From: an uncultured Eubacteriales bacterium
Lineage (GTDB): Bacteria; Bacillota; Clostridia; Christensenellales; UBA1242
Assembly: GCA_902496015.1 (NCBI GenBank)
Contig: CABUZJ010000001.1
Span: 1 to 64,000 of the forward strand
Direction of reading: 5' to 3'
DNA length: 64,000 nt
The notes under the pieces are model-generated. The model searched no databases, was not told the DNA's origin, and saw only the letters and a list, made by a program, of their open reading frames with translations. Every line of letters begins with the position of its first letter. Within the stretch, counting starts at the first letter, position 1. Positions 34,761 to 43,470 of this stretch are shown piece after piece. Position numbers and translations under genes: made by a program.

Positions 34761-37700
34761 ATGAAATTAGATTTTATTTTAAGTGAAACCATAGGAGGTA
34801 GTGTTTTAGGGGCAATAGATGAAATTGCCACACTATCTTTAAATAACAGTGCGGAAATTTTAGTAATTGTGCCAGAAGATAGCAGTTTAATGATTGAAAA
34901 ATTATTACTAGAAAAAAGAAAAGCTTTAAGCAATGTGCATGTTTATAGTTTTGTTAGACTGCTTGAAAAACTAGATATTTCAAAAAAAGATAAATACATT
35001 AGTCGTGAAAATGCTATTTTAATTGTTAGAAAAATAATAATTGAAAATTATGATAAGTTAGTGTGTTTTAAAAAATCTGCAAAGAGTTTAGGTTTTGCAG
35101 AACTAATTTACGATACTATTTCCCAATTTAAAGCGAGCAGAATTTCGCCTGCTCAAGCCCAAGAACTTGCTAATAATTCAAAACCTTCTTTAAGAATTAA
35201 ATTGCATGATATTGCACTAATTTACACAGAGTATCAAAACTTTTTACTTAATCATTATTTAGACAGTTGTGATAAGCTAGATTTGCTTATTGATGTTGTG
35301 AAGTCGAGTGAATTTATTAAAAATTGCAATGTTTATTTTGTGGGATTTGATAGTTTAACAAGCCAAGGCACAGAACTTTGCGAAGTGTTAGCAAAAGTTA
35401 GTTGTGGTGTAAAGGTGGCTTGTTCGTTTATAAATTCAACTGAGCCAAACCATAATGTAACCGATAACGAACTTTATGAAAAAGTTAAACGCATTGCAGA
35501 TAAACACCACTTAAATTATGTGCCTAAGATGTTTAAAATTAAAAGGAATAAAACTTTTTCACATTTAGAAAAAAATCTTTTCGCTTATCCTTATAGCACT
35601 ATAAAAAGTGATAATCGAGTGATTGTTTTTGAGGGAGTGGAGCCAAGAAAAGAAATAGAATTTGTTGCGACACAAATTTATAATGATATTAGTTCTAATA
35701 AGATTAATCCTAGTGAAGTTGCTATTGTTTGTCCTGATTTAGATAGTTATGAAAACTATTTTCAAACTGAGTTTTTAGACAGAAATTTGCCAATTTTTAT
35801 TAATAAACCACAAGCTATATCAAGTCACCCATTATTTTCATTAATTAAAAAGAGTTTAGAGTGTGTTAGAAAGAATTTTGAAAGTGACGATATGATTGTT
35901 CTTTCTAAAAACACGCTATTTGAGTTTAATAGTGAAAGTGATGTTTTTGAAAATTTTGTTTTAAGGTATGGTATTAATCATTATGGGTTTTTAACACCAT
36001 TTGAACAGGGTAAGTTAAATGAAAAAGAGTTTAAAATTGCAGAAAATGTTAGACAAACATTAGTAATTAATTTATTGCAATTAAAAAATAGTTTAATACA
36101 GGTGAAAACAACACAAGAATTTTGTCAATGTATTACCACATATTTAGAAAAATTAAATATTAATAAAAGATTAGAGAAACTATATTCGTTGCAATTAAAT
36201 TTGGATATGTTAAGTGCAAAGGTAACTGAACAAGTAAAAAATAAACTTGATGAAATTATTAATGGTTTTTGCACATTTTTAAATGATGTTGAATGTGACT
36301 TAGAGCAATTTATTACACTTTTTGATTCGGCAATTTTGGCTGGGAAAATTAATGTTTTGCCACTAACATTGAAAAGCATTGTTATAAATCAAGATATTAA
36401 TGGAATTAGCCCTAAAATTAAACAACTTTATTGTGTTGGAGTGCTAGACGGAGTGCTTCCGTTTAGAAAAGATGATTGTGGACTTATTGCCGACAGTGAA
36501 TTGGGTAGTCTTAGTGATTTGGCCCAGAAAAAAATAGAACCAACAATTAGAACTGTTAATAAAAGAGAAAGGTTTAAAGCATATAACATGCTTCTTTTAC
36601 CAAGTGAAAAATTGGTTTTAACTTATAGTGTGTTTAATTTGCAAGGTGAAGAAAATAAACCTTCAAGCCTAATAGATGGGATAATTAAGTTATTTGAAAG
36701 TGGTGACTTAAATTTAAGAATTAATACTATTTATGATACTGAACCTAAAATTGCTAATTTTAATCAAAATTTAGCAAGATATTTTGGACCGCAAAAATGT
36801 GCAGAAAAGAAATTGCTGAAAATTGTAAAACTTGAAAGGGAAAATGCTAATGTTATGAACATGGAAAATGTTTCCTCTTTGTATTATGCGTTAAAAGATA
36901 ATTTGAGTGTGCCTGCAAAATTTATGCTAGACAATATTAATAAACCAATAGAGTTTGAAAAAATTGATAATGCAAATCAACTTTATTTTAAAAACAAAAG
37001 TGTTAGCATTAGTGAATTAGAAAAATATTTTACATGTCCATTGCAACATTTTGCAGTTTACGGATTAGGATTAAAAGAACGCCCACTTGGTGGCATTAAG
37101 GCACTTGATGTGGGGAATATTCTTCATTTAGTGGCTGAAAAATTTGAAAAGAGATTAAATAAAATAACTGAAAGTAATTTAGATTTTAATTGCGATAATA
37201 TTTTAAATGAAAGTCTTAAAGAACTTGAGATATCAAAAGAGCGTAATGGTCTTATTCTTTCAATTTTATCAAGTGAAGCACGCAGGTTATGCAGAGTGCT
37301 TTATAAAGAAAGTAAAAACAGTAGCTTTAAAACAGTTGAAACCGAATTTGTTTTTGGCAATGGTAATGGGGCGTTAACATATAAAAATGGTATAAGATTG
37401 GTGGGAAAAGTTGACAGAATTGATGTGTGGGACAATTATTTTAAGATTATAGACTATAAAACAGGCAATATTGCAGTAAGTCCAGCAGATATTTATTATG
37501 GTAGGAAAATACAATTAATTTCTTATTTATTAGCACTTGACGGGTTTAGAAATTTAAAGCCAGCAGGCGTCTTATATTTTCCAATAAGAAACGAATTTGC
37601 CGATGGAGAAGATGAAGTTTGTAACTTATATTTAAATAAAGGTTTAGTTTTAAATGATTTGCATGTTGTTATGGGAATAGATAATAGTTTGGGGTTAGAT

Positions 37701-38036
37701 AATCCTAAAAGCCATATAATTAATGCTGAATTTAAAAAAAGTGATGCTAAAAGTGGAGAAATGGTTTTAAAGCAAAATAATAATCTTGTTTCAAGTGATG
37801 TGCTTAATGGTTTGATGAAATATGTTTATAGTTTAAGTGAAAAGGCTATTGAAGAAATTTTATGTGGAAATGCTATTCCAAGTCCGCTTAGTTTTGGAAG
37901 CAGTTTGCCTTGCGATTATTGTCCGTTGGCACACACTTGCGGGGTAGATAAAACTAAGAATGCTTGCGGAAGGAAAAGGTTAACAAAAATAACGAATGAA
38001 CAAATTGCACAGGTGATGAAAGATGACGGAGAATAA
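34761..38036 (+). CDS. addB: ATP-dependent helicase/nuclease AddB
   Basis: A 1091-aa AddB, partner of AddA in double-strand-break end processing. The N-terminal position where AddB usually has a Walker A P-loop reads FILSETIGGSVLGAID, with no GKS/T Lys, so this ATP site is degenerate. The C-terminal nuclease has FKIIDYKTGN (about 893-902). The iron-sulfur Cys are kept: FTCPLQHF (about 759) plus CDYC....TC (about 1051-1061). It overlaps addA by 14 nt. No ribosome binding site before the ATG; an AGGAGGT at about 34794 lies inside the gene with no in-frame ATG after it. Confidence 0.95.
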   Translation: MKLDFILSETIGGSVLGAIDEIATLSLNNSAEILVIVPEDSSLMIEKLLLEKRKALSNVHVYSFVRLLEKLDISKKDKYISRENAILIVRKIIIENYDKLVCFKKSAKSLGFAELIYDTISQFKASRISPAQAQELANNSKPSLRIKLHDIALIYTEYQNFLLNHYLDSCDKLDLLIDVVKSSEFIKNCNVYFVGFDSLTSQGTELCEVLAKVSCGVKVACSFINSTEPNHNVTDNELYEKVKRIADKHHLNYVPKMFKIKRNKTFSHLEKNLFAYPYSTIKSDNRVIVFEGVEPRKEIEFVATQIYNDISSNKINPSEVAIVCPDLDSYENYFQTEFLDRNLPIFINKPQAISSHPLFSLIKKSLECVRKNFESDDMIVLSKNTLFEFNSESDVFENFVLRYGINHYGFLTPFEQGKLNEKEFKIAENVRQTLVINLLQLKNSLIQVKTTQEFCQCITTYLEKLNINKRLEKLYSLQLNLDMLSAKVTEQVKNKLDEIINGFCTFLNDVECDLEQFITLFDSAILAGKINVLPLTLKSIVINQDINGISPKIKQLYCVGVLDGVLPFRKDDCGLIADSELGSLSDLAQKKIEPTIRTVNKRERFKAYNMLLLPSEKLVLTYSVFNLQGEENKPSSLIDGIIKLFESGDLNLRINTIYDTEPKIANFNQNLARYFGPQKCAEKKLLKIVKLERENANVMNMENVSSLYYALKDNLSVPAKFMLDNINKPIEFEKIDNANQLYFKNKSVSISELEKYFTCPLQHFAVYGLGLKERPLGGIKALDVGNILHLVAEKFEKRLNKITESNLDFNCDNILNESLKELEISKERNGLILSILSSEARRLCRVLYKESKNSSFKTVETEFVFGNGNGALTYKNGIRLVGKVDRIDVWDNYFKIIDYKTGNIAVSPADIYYGRKIQLISYLLALDGFRNLKPAGVLYFPIRNEFADGEDEVCNLYLNKGLVLNDLHVVMGIDNSLGLDNPKSHIINAEFKKSDAKSGEMVLKQNNNLVSSDVLNGLMKYVYSLSEKAIEEILCGNAIPSPLSFGSSLPCDYCPLAHTCGVDKTKNACGRKRLTKITNEQIAQVMKDDGE

Positions 38037-41000
38037 ATGGACAAAAAGTCAGGAACAAGCAATAACAAGCAGAGATAACAATCTGCTTGTTTCGGCGGGG
38101 GCAGGAAGTGGAAAAACTACTGTTATGATTGCAAGGATTGTTGATTTAATTGTTAATAATCATGTTCCAATCTCTAATTTTTTAGTGGTTACTTTTACAA
38201 AAGCCAGTGCTAGTGATATGAAAAACAAACTAATTAGGCAACTTGAAAAACTTTCTCCTGATACTTTTATTTTAGAACAAATTGAAGAAATTGGCACAAG
38301 TGATGTTAGCAATTTACATAGTTTTTGTGCAAGACTTTTAAAAACATATTTTTATTATATTGGGTTAGATCCTGCATTTGTGGTGCTTGATGAAGTGGAG
38401 ATGAGTGTGCTAAAAGAAAAGGCAATGGCTAAACTTTTTGAAGAAGGCTTGCAAAATGGAGATAAAGAGTTATTAGAACTAGCAGATATATTAAATAAAA
38501 ACAGAAGTGATATTGGGCTTAGCGAAGCAATTATGACACTTAGAGAATTTTTGCTTAGTCAAATAGACGGAATTAATTGGTTAGACAATTTAATAGAAAA
38601 ATGTTATGACAAAGAGTTAAATAATAATATTTGTGCAAATTTTTTAAATAAAAGATGCGTGAATTTATTTAAAAATGCACGAAATCAATTTGAAGATTTT
38701 TTAAGCATAGCTCAAAATTTAGAAGACGATAAACTTATTAATTTTCTTTCAAGTGCTGTTGACTATTGTGCACAAATTTCATCAAATGCAACTTTTGCTT
38801 CAAATTTTATTACTTTAATGAATCTATCTGCGTTGCCAAGAATGCCAAGTAAGGTAAGTGATAATGCACAAGATTTAAAAGATCGAGTTGATGGATATAA
38901 AAAATGGTTTACTAAACAGATTGAAAATGTGAAAGAGTGGTGGGGTGAAAATGATTTAGAAAAAATAGAATTGCATTTACTTGAAAATAAACAAAGGGTT
39001 TTAGCATTAAAACGCATTGCCATAAGATTTGATGAGATTTTAACTGAGCAAAAGAATGCAAAGGGTGGGTTAGATTTTTCTGACCTAGAAAAATATACTT
39101 TAAAAATTCTTGAAATCGATGAAGTTAGGCACACTTTGGTTGAAAAGTATAAATATATATTTGTTGATGAATATCAAGACATTAATCCTGTGCAAGAAAA
39201 AATATTAACTTTACTTTCTAATGGTTTTAATAGATTTATGGTGGGCGATATAAAACAAAGTATTTATAGGTTTAGATTATGTGAGCCTGAAATATTTTTA
39301 AGTAAATATAATGACTATAATAATCCGCAACAAACACAAGGGAAAGTAATAGATTTGCAAGAAAATTTTAGAAGTAATAGTAAAATATTAAAATTCTGTA
39401 ATTTAATATTTAGTAAAATTTATACAAAAGATTTTGGTGGTATTGACTATAACCCAGATGGACTTTTAATTTGTGGCACAGAAGAATGGGATAATCCTAA
39501 TGGATTTCCTGCTGTGGACTTTAATTTTTTAGAAACAAAGGGTTTAAAACAAAGTTTAAAACCCCAAGAAGTTGAAACAGACCTTCCAATTTATAGTGTT
39601 TTAAATCATGAAAACTTTGTTGAAGAAGAAGGTAGTGTGGCAATAGCCGAAGCAAGTGTTATTGCTGAAAAAATTTCTACATTAATTGGTTCAACAATTT
39701 ATAGTAAAGATGGCACAAGTACAAAACTTAGATTTAAAGATATGGTGGTTTTGCTTGCAAGCAGAGGAGAATATTTAAAAGAGTTTGTTAGTGCTCTTTC
39801 TGCGTTTAATATTCCCGTTTCAAGCGATTATAGCCAAGATGTGTTTGAAGATGAATATATTTTAGCCCTTTTAAATACGCTAAAAATTATAGATAATTTT
39901 GCACAAGATTATCCGCTTGCGTGTGCAATGCATTCGCCATTATTTAATTTTTCTTTAAATGAACTTGCAATAATAAAAAAGGCAAATTTAAATGAAAAGT
40001 TTTTTTATCAGGCAATAGAACATAGCTTAGAAGCAAAGAATTTACAAAGTGTTTTACAAAAGAAAGTTGAAAAGTTTTATCAACAAATTTTAAGATGGAA
40101 AAATTTAAGCGGTTTTATGGGGGCAAAAGATTTAATTAATAAAATTATTAATGAAACAGAGTTCGAACTTTTAATTTTATCTTCTTGCGACTCGCAGGCA
40201 TCTGCACAAAAATTAGCAAGATTTATGCAGGTGCTTACAAATGATAGTTTATCTCAGTTCATAAAAGATGTTGAAAGTTCTAAAATCACTTGTCTTTCAG
40301 TTCCCGAGGGTGATGCTGTGAGAGTTATGACCATTCATAGTTCTAAGGGCTTAGAATTTCCTGTTGTGTTCCTTGCTAATTGTGGCAAAAAGTTTAGCGG
40401 TAAATATGGCATGGGTGATTTATTAATTTCTAAAGATTTAGGCATAGGTCTTAGATATTATAATAGTGACATGCGATATAAATGCGAAAATTTTGTGCGC
40501 TCTGCAATAAAACTTAATGAAGGCATTAAAATTAAGGAAGAGCAGTTAAGGCTTTTATATGTGGCACTAACAAGAGCAATAAATCATTTAATAATTGTTG
40601 GGAGCGGAGAGATTGAGCAAATTAATGCAAGTCTTAATGCAAATTTAGGTAATAGTTTTCTAGATTGGTTTGCTATGTGCATTGAAGATAAAATATATGG
40701 AACGAACAAGTTTAATAATGTGGCAACTATTCATTTTTATGATGCACTAGATGAAGCAAGAAAAGGAAAAGATAAAGATTATAGGCAAGTTATTTTTAAA
40801 GACCCGAATATTGACCTTTTAAATGAAATAAAAAGTGAGGCAAATAAAGAACAAGATTATTTTAAATTTAATGAATTTTCAAGCAAGTCAAGTGTTACTG
40901 CGATAAATAGACAAGAAATCACCAATGAACCAGTTTTATTTAGTGAAGAGGAAAGTGGAGAAAGTGCTGAATTGGGGACGGCTTATCATAAGATGTTGGA

Positions 41001-41451
41001 AAAAATAGACTATAATAATATTGGTATTAACAAATTAAATGAAATTTTACAAAATTTGATAAAAGACAATATAATTAGTCATGATGTTGCAGGACTAATA
41101 AATTTAAACAATATATTAAAAATTGCAACTAATGAGATTATTGTTAATAATTTAGATGGACAGTTTTTTAAAGAAAAAGAATTTATAATGAGTTATAATC
41201 CGCTTACTAAAAATTGTGAAAATGAAAGCGAATTTATGGTTGTGCAGGGAATATGTGACTTAGTTATTATGAAAAATAATAAATTGATTTTAATAGATTT
41301 TAAATTAAGCAAAAAAAATGCACAAAAATTAAAACAAACTTATAATGAACAAATTGAACTTTATAGCAAAGCCCTTGAAAATTCTTATAATTTACCTGTT
41401 TATAAAAGATACATTTGTAAAATTAACACGGGCGAATTTATTGAAATTTAA
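38023..41451 (+). CDS. addA: ATP-dependent helicase/nuclease AddA
   Basis: A 1142-aa UvrD-like helicase fused to a RecB-type nuclease. Walker A is SAGAGSGKTTVM (about 24-35). Helicase motifs include YIFVDEYQDINPVQ, GDIKQSIYRFR, HSSKGLEFPVVF and RLLYVALTRA. The C-terminal nuclease has LILIDFKLSK (about 1088). With AddB it unwinds and resects broken ends until a Chi-type site, feeding RecA repair. The start overlaps addB, so production is coupled. Length is slightly short for the family (about 1200) but all motifs are present. Confidence 0.96.
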   Translation: MTENKWTKSQEQAITSRDNNLLVSAGAGSGKTTVMIARIVDLIVNNHVPISNFLVVTFTKASASDMKNKLIRQLEKLSPDTFILEQIEEIGTSDVSNLHSFCARLLKTYFYYIGLDPAFVVLDEVEMSVLKEKAMAKLFEEGLQNGDKELLELADILNKNRSDIGLSEAIMTLREFLLSQIDGINWLDNLIEKCYDKELNNNICANFLNKRCVNLFKNARNQFEDFLSIAQNLEDDKLINFLSSAVDYCAQISSNATFASNFITLMNLSALPRMPSKVSDNAQDLKDRVDGYKKWFTKQIENVKEWWGENDLEKIELHLLENKQRVLALKRIAIRFDEILTEQKNAKGGLDFSDLEKYTLKILEIDEVRHTLVEKYKYIFVDEYQDINPVQEKILTLLSNGFNRFMVGDIKQSIYRFRLCEPEIFLSKYNDYNNPQQTQGKVIDLQENFRSNSKILKFCNLIFSKIYTKDFGGIDYNPDGLLICGTEEWDNPNGFPAVDFNFLETKGLKQSLKPQEVETDLPIYSVLNHENFVEEEGSVAIAEASVIAEKISTLIGSTIYSKDGTSTKLRFKDMVVLLASRGEYLKEFVSALSAFNIPVSSDYSQDVFEDEYILALLNTLKIIDNFAQDYPLACAMHSPLFNFSLNELAIIKKANLNEKFFYQAIEHSLEAKNLQSVLQKKVEKFYQQILRWKNLSGFMGAKDLINKIINETEFELLILSSCDSQASAQKLARFMQVLTNDSLSQFIKDVESSKITCLSVPEGDAVRVMTIHSSKGLEFPVVFLANCGKKFSGKYGMGDLLISKDLGIGLRYYNSDMRYKCENFVRSAIKLNEGIKIKEEQLRLLYVALTRAINHLIIVGSGEIEQINASLNANLGNSFLDWFAMCIEDKIYGTNKFNNVATIHFYDALDEARKGKDKDYRQVIFKDPNIDLLNEIKSEANKEQDYFKFNEFSSKSSVTAINRQEITNEPVLFSEEESGESAELGTAYHKMLEKIDYNNIGINKLNEILQNLIKDNIISHDVAGLINLNNILKIATNEIIVNNLDGQFFKEKEFIMSYNPLTKNCENESEFMVVQGICDLVIMKNNKLILIDFKLSKKNAQKLKQTYNEQIELYSKALENSYNLPVYKRYICKINTGEFIEI

Positions 41452-41544
41452 TTATAAACAAATCAAAATAATTTTTATTTTAAATGCTTAAAAATAAAAA
41501 TTTTTAAATGTGCATAAAAAATAATTTATTTTTGCAAAAAAATA

Positions 41545-41553
41545 TGTTATACT
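41545..41553 (+). promoter_or_regulatory. extended -10 element for the AT-hook membrane protein gene
   Basis: TGTTATACT (41545-41553) is a good extended -10. No good -35 at the right distance; the TTGCAA at 41532 is too close. Confidence 0.45.
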
Positions 41554-41576
41554 CGCATTAGATTGAGGTGTGTTTT

Positions 41577-42539
41577 ATGTTATATGATTATTTAAAAACT
41601 GCATTTAATTTAATTGTGGGGATTGTAACTAATGATGTGCTTGTTATTAGTGCAATAGTGTTGTTTTTCTTGATTGCTTTGTGGATTGTTTTATCTTTGG
41701 TTTACTCGCAAGAACTGATTATTTCAAAAAATTGTAAAAAACTAAGTGAATTTATTGATAAAAATGGCATAACGCCTGAAAACGAAGCACAAGTTATTGC
41801 ACTTGCGTCTAAAATGCCAAGAACTTTTTTACAAGAATTTAAAATGTGGAAGTTTTTAGGTGGGAAACTTGCAGGTAGGGTTTTTACTGAACAAGCCTGC
41901 ATTTCTGGGCCTGTTTATGGGGGAATTTATAATCAAAACAGATCCGTAATGAAATCGGTTATAAATGGTTTTGTAATTTTAATGTTTATGCTTAGTTTGG
42001 CTCTTTTAGGGGCAGAAGAAAATCTTACTGGTTTGGCTATTGCAGAAGCATCAATCATTCCATTGCTGTCTCTATTGTTTTATAAAACCGAATATTATGT
42101 ATACACATCAATTAGGCAATATTTTTATAGACAAGCTGAAGAAAATTTTAGCGATTTAATTGATGTTTTAAATGAAAAATATGAGTTAGGCCAAATAAAG
42201 TTTGACACAAGTTTTGACACTAATTTAAACTTAGAACCTAACACTACAACTGAAAATTTAATTGAAAAGGACGAAAATTTACCAATGATTAAAATAGAAA
42301 ATGCACCATTGCAAGAGGTAAAAAGGGGAAGGGGCAGACCAAGAAAAACTGAAGAAGAAAAGAATGCACCACTTACAATAGAAAATGATGCAGATTTTGA
42401 AAAGGCACTTGCAAGAGCAGAAAAATTAATGACAAGGCTTCACAAGCCATTAAGCGATAGCCAAAAGCGAAGAACAAATAAAGAATTGGCTGAAATTATG
42501 GATGTGCTTTCACAATACAAAAAGAGAAAAAATAAATAA
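41577..42539 (+). CDS. membrane protein with AT-hook-like motif, unknown function
   Basis: A 320-aa protein I cannot assign to a named family. The ATG at 41577 has GAGGTG 6 nt upstream; an in-frame GTG at 41568 lies inside that site. One helix spans about 16-38. A second hydrophobic region spans about 120-170 (FVILMFMLSLALLGA and IIPLLSLLFY). The remainder is cytoplasmic by charge. Near residue 250 it carries KRGRGRPRKTEEEK, matching the AT-hook core (R-G-R-P flanked by basic residues) that binds the AT minor groove. The C-terminal ~60 residues are charged and helical. Membrane anchoring plus a DNA-binding hook would suit chromosome tethering; this is inference. Confidence 0.75.
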   Translation: MLYDYLKTAFNLIVGIVTNDVLVISAIVLFFLIALWIVLSLVYSQELIISKNCKKLSEFIDKNGITPENEAQVIALASKMPRTFLQEFKMWKFLGGKLAGRVFTEQACISGPVYGGIYNQNRSVMKSVINGFVILMFMLSLALLGAEENLTGLAIAEASIIPLLSLLFYKTEYYVYTSIRQYFYRQAEENFSDLIDVLNEKYELGQIKFDTSFDTNLNLEPNTTTENLIEKDENLPMIKIENAPLQEVKRGRGRPRKTEEEKNAPLTIENDADFEKALARAEKLMTRLHKPLSDSQKRRTNKELAEIMDVLSQYKKRKNK

Positions 42540-42602
42540 GAGCAAAATAATAAAAAATTAATTAAAAATTTAAAAAAATAAATAATTAAAAATGGAGTTA
42601 TT

Positions 42603-42821
42603 ATGAAAAAGAAAAATAAAGTTGAAATTACAAAAACCATGACCATAGAACAAGTTTTAAGTTTAGATGAAAATGTGGCACCTATACTTTTAGGGTTTGG
42701 TTTACATTGCTTGGGTTGTCCAATGAGCAGAGCGGAAAGTTTAGAAGAGGCAAGCATGGTTCATGGAATTGATTGTGACCTTTTGGTTGAAAAATTAAAT
42801 GAATATTTTAAAGCAATTTAG
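42603..42821 (+). CDS. DUF1858 domain protein
   Basis: A 72-aa protein with the DUF1858 layout: ITKTMTIEQVLSLDENVAPILLGFGLHCLGCP...SLEEASMVHGID. The CLGC pair is the conserved redox or metal-binding site. Members are often near hybrid-cluster and anaerobic redox proteins. AATGGAG is just before the ATG. Function unproven in the family. Confidence 0.88.
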   Translation: MKKKNKVEITKTMTIEQVLSLDENVAPILLGFGLHCLGCPMSRAESLEEASMVHGIDCDLLVEKLNEYFKAI

Positions 42822-42835
42822 TTCTAAATAATTTA

Positions 42836-42866
42836 AAAATAGGCACAAAAATTGTGCCTATTTTGT
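42836..42866 (+). terminator. intrinsic terminator after the DUF1858 gene
   Basis: Arms AAAATAGGCACAA/TTGTGCCTATTTT around AAA, followed by GTTG; the 3' T-tract is part of the stem. Confidence 0.75.
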
Positions 42867-42912
42867 TGATTATATTTAATTAAATAAATACAATTAATGA
42901 GGTAATTTTGTT

Positions 42913-43359
42913 ATGGAATTTATTAGTTGCAGGGCGATAATTATTAGAGAAAAAAAATTAGTTGTTATGAGAAGAAAGAAGAATGGGGAAGAATATTGTA
43001 CTTTTCCTGGTGGCCATGTTGAAGGCAATGAAAGCGGTGAAGAATGTGTTAAAAGGGAAGTTTTAGAAGAGTTTGGGATTAACATCGAGCCTGTGAGATT
43101 AATTTATGTTTATGAGTTTAGAGGAGAAAAACAAGGTTTTTTTGTTTCAAAATGGGTGTCGGGAGAAATACATATTACTAATGCAGAAGAATATCAACAA
43201 ACAAAATATGGCACATACAATCCTGATTTGATTGAAATTGTTAAGATTAATGAAGAAAGTCTTATGCCACCTGAAATTGCAAGGCAATTTATATTTGATT
43301 ATAATAAATATGGTGAAAACTTAATTAGACCATTAATTTATGTTAAGGCAGATAATTAA
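42913..43359 (+). CDS. Nudix hydrolase
   Basis: A 148-aa Nudix-fold protein. The box GGHVEGNESGEECVKREVLEEFGI (Gly...REVLEEFG) at about 34-57 supplies the metal-binding Glu residues of the GX5EX7REUXEEXGU motif. It cleaves nucleoside diphosphate-linked substrates; the specific one cannot be told. GAGGT lies 9 nt before the ATG. Small single-gene unit before glnS. Confidence 0.88.
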   Translation: MEFISCRAIIIREKKLVVMRRKKNGEEYCTFPGGHVEGNESGEECVKREVLEEFGINIEPVRLIYVYEFRGEKQGFFVSKWVSGEIHITNAEEYQQTKYGTYNPDLIEIVKINEESLMPPEIARQFIFDYNKYGENLIRPLIYVKADN

Positions 43360-43411
43360 AGATTTAAAATTATATAGATTAAATATTATGGCACAAAAAT
43401 ACAAAAATTAA

Positions 43412-43439
43412 TTGAAAAATATAACAATTATGCTATAAT
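43412..43439 (+). promoter_or_regulatory. extended -10 promoter for glnS
   Basis: TTGAAA (43412-43417), 16 nt, TATAAT (43434-43439) with TG at 43431-43432. No T-box-like leader follows. Confidence 0.7.
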
Positions 43440-43470
43440 ACGCATTAGAACACATTAGGAGCATATTTTT

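Noticed and set aside
34790..34802. AGGAGGT near the addB start as evidence for a later start codon
   Set aside because: No in-frame ATG, GTG or TTG lies at a usable distance after it; it encodes conserved-position residues of AddB.
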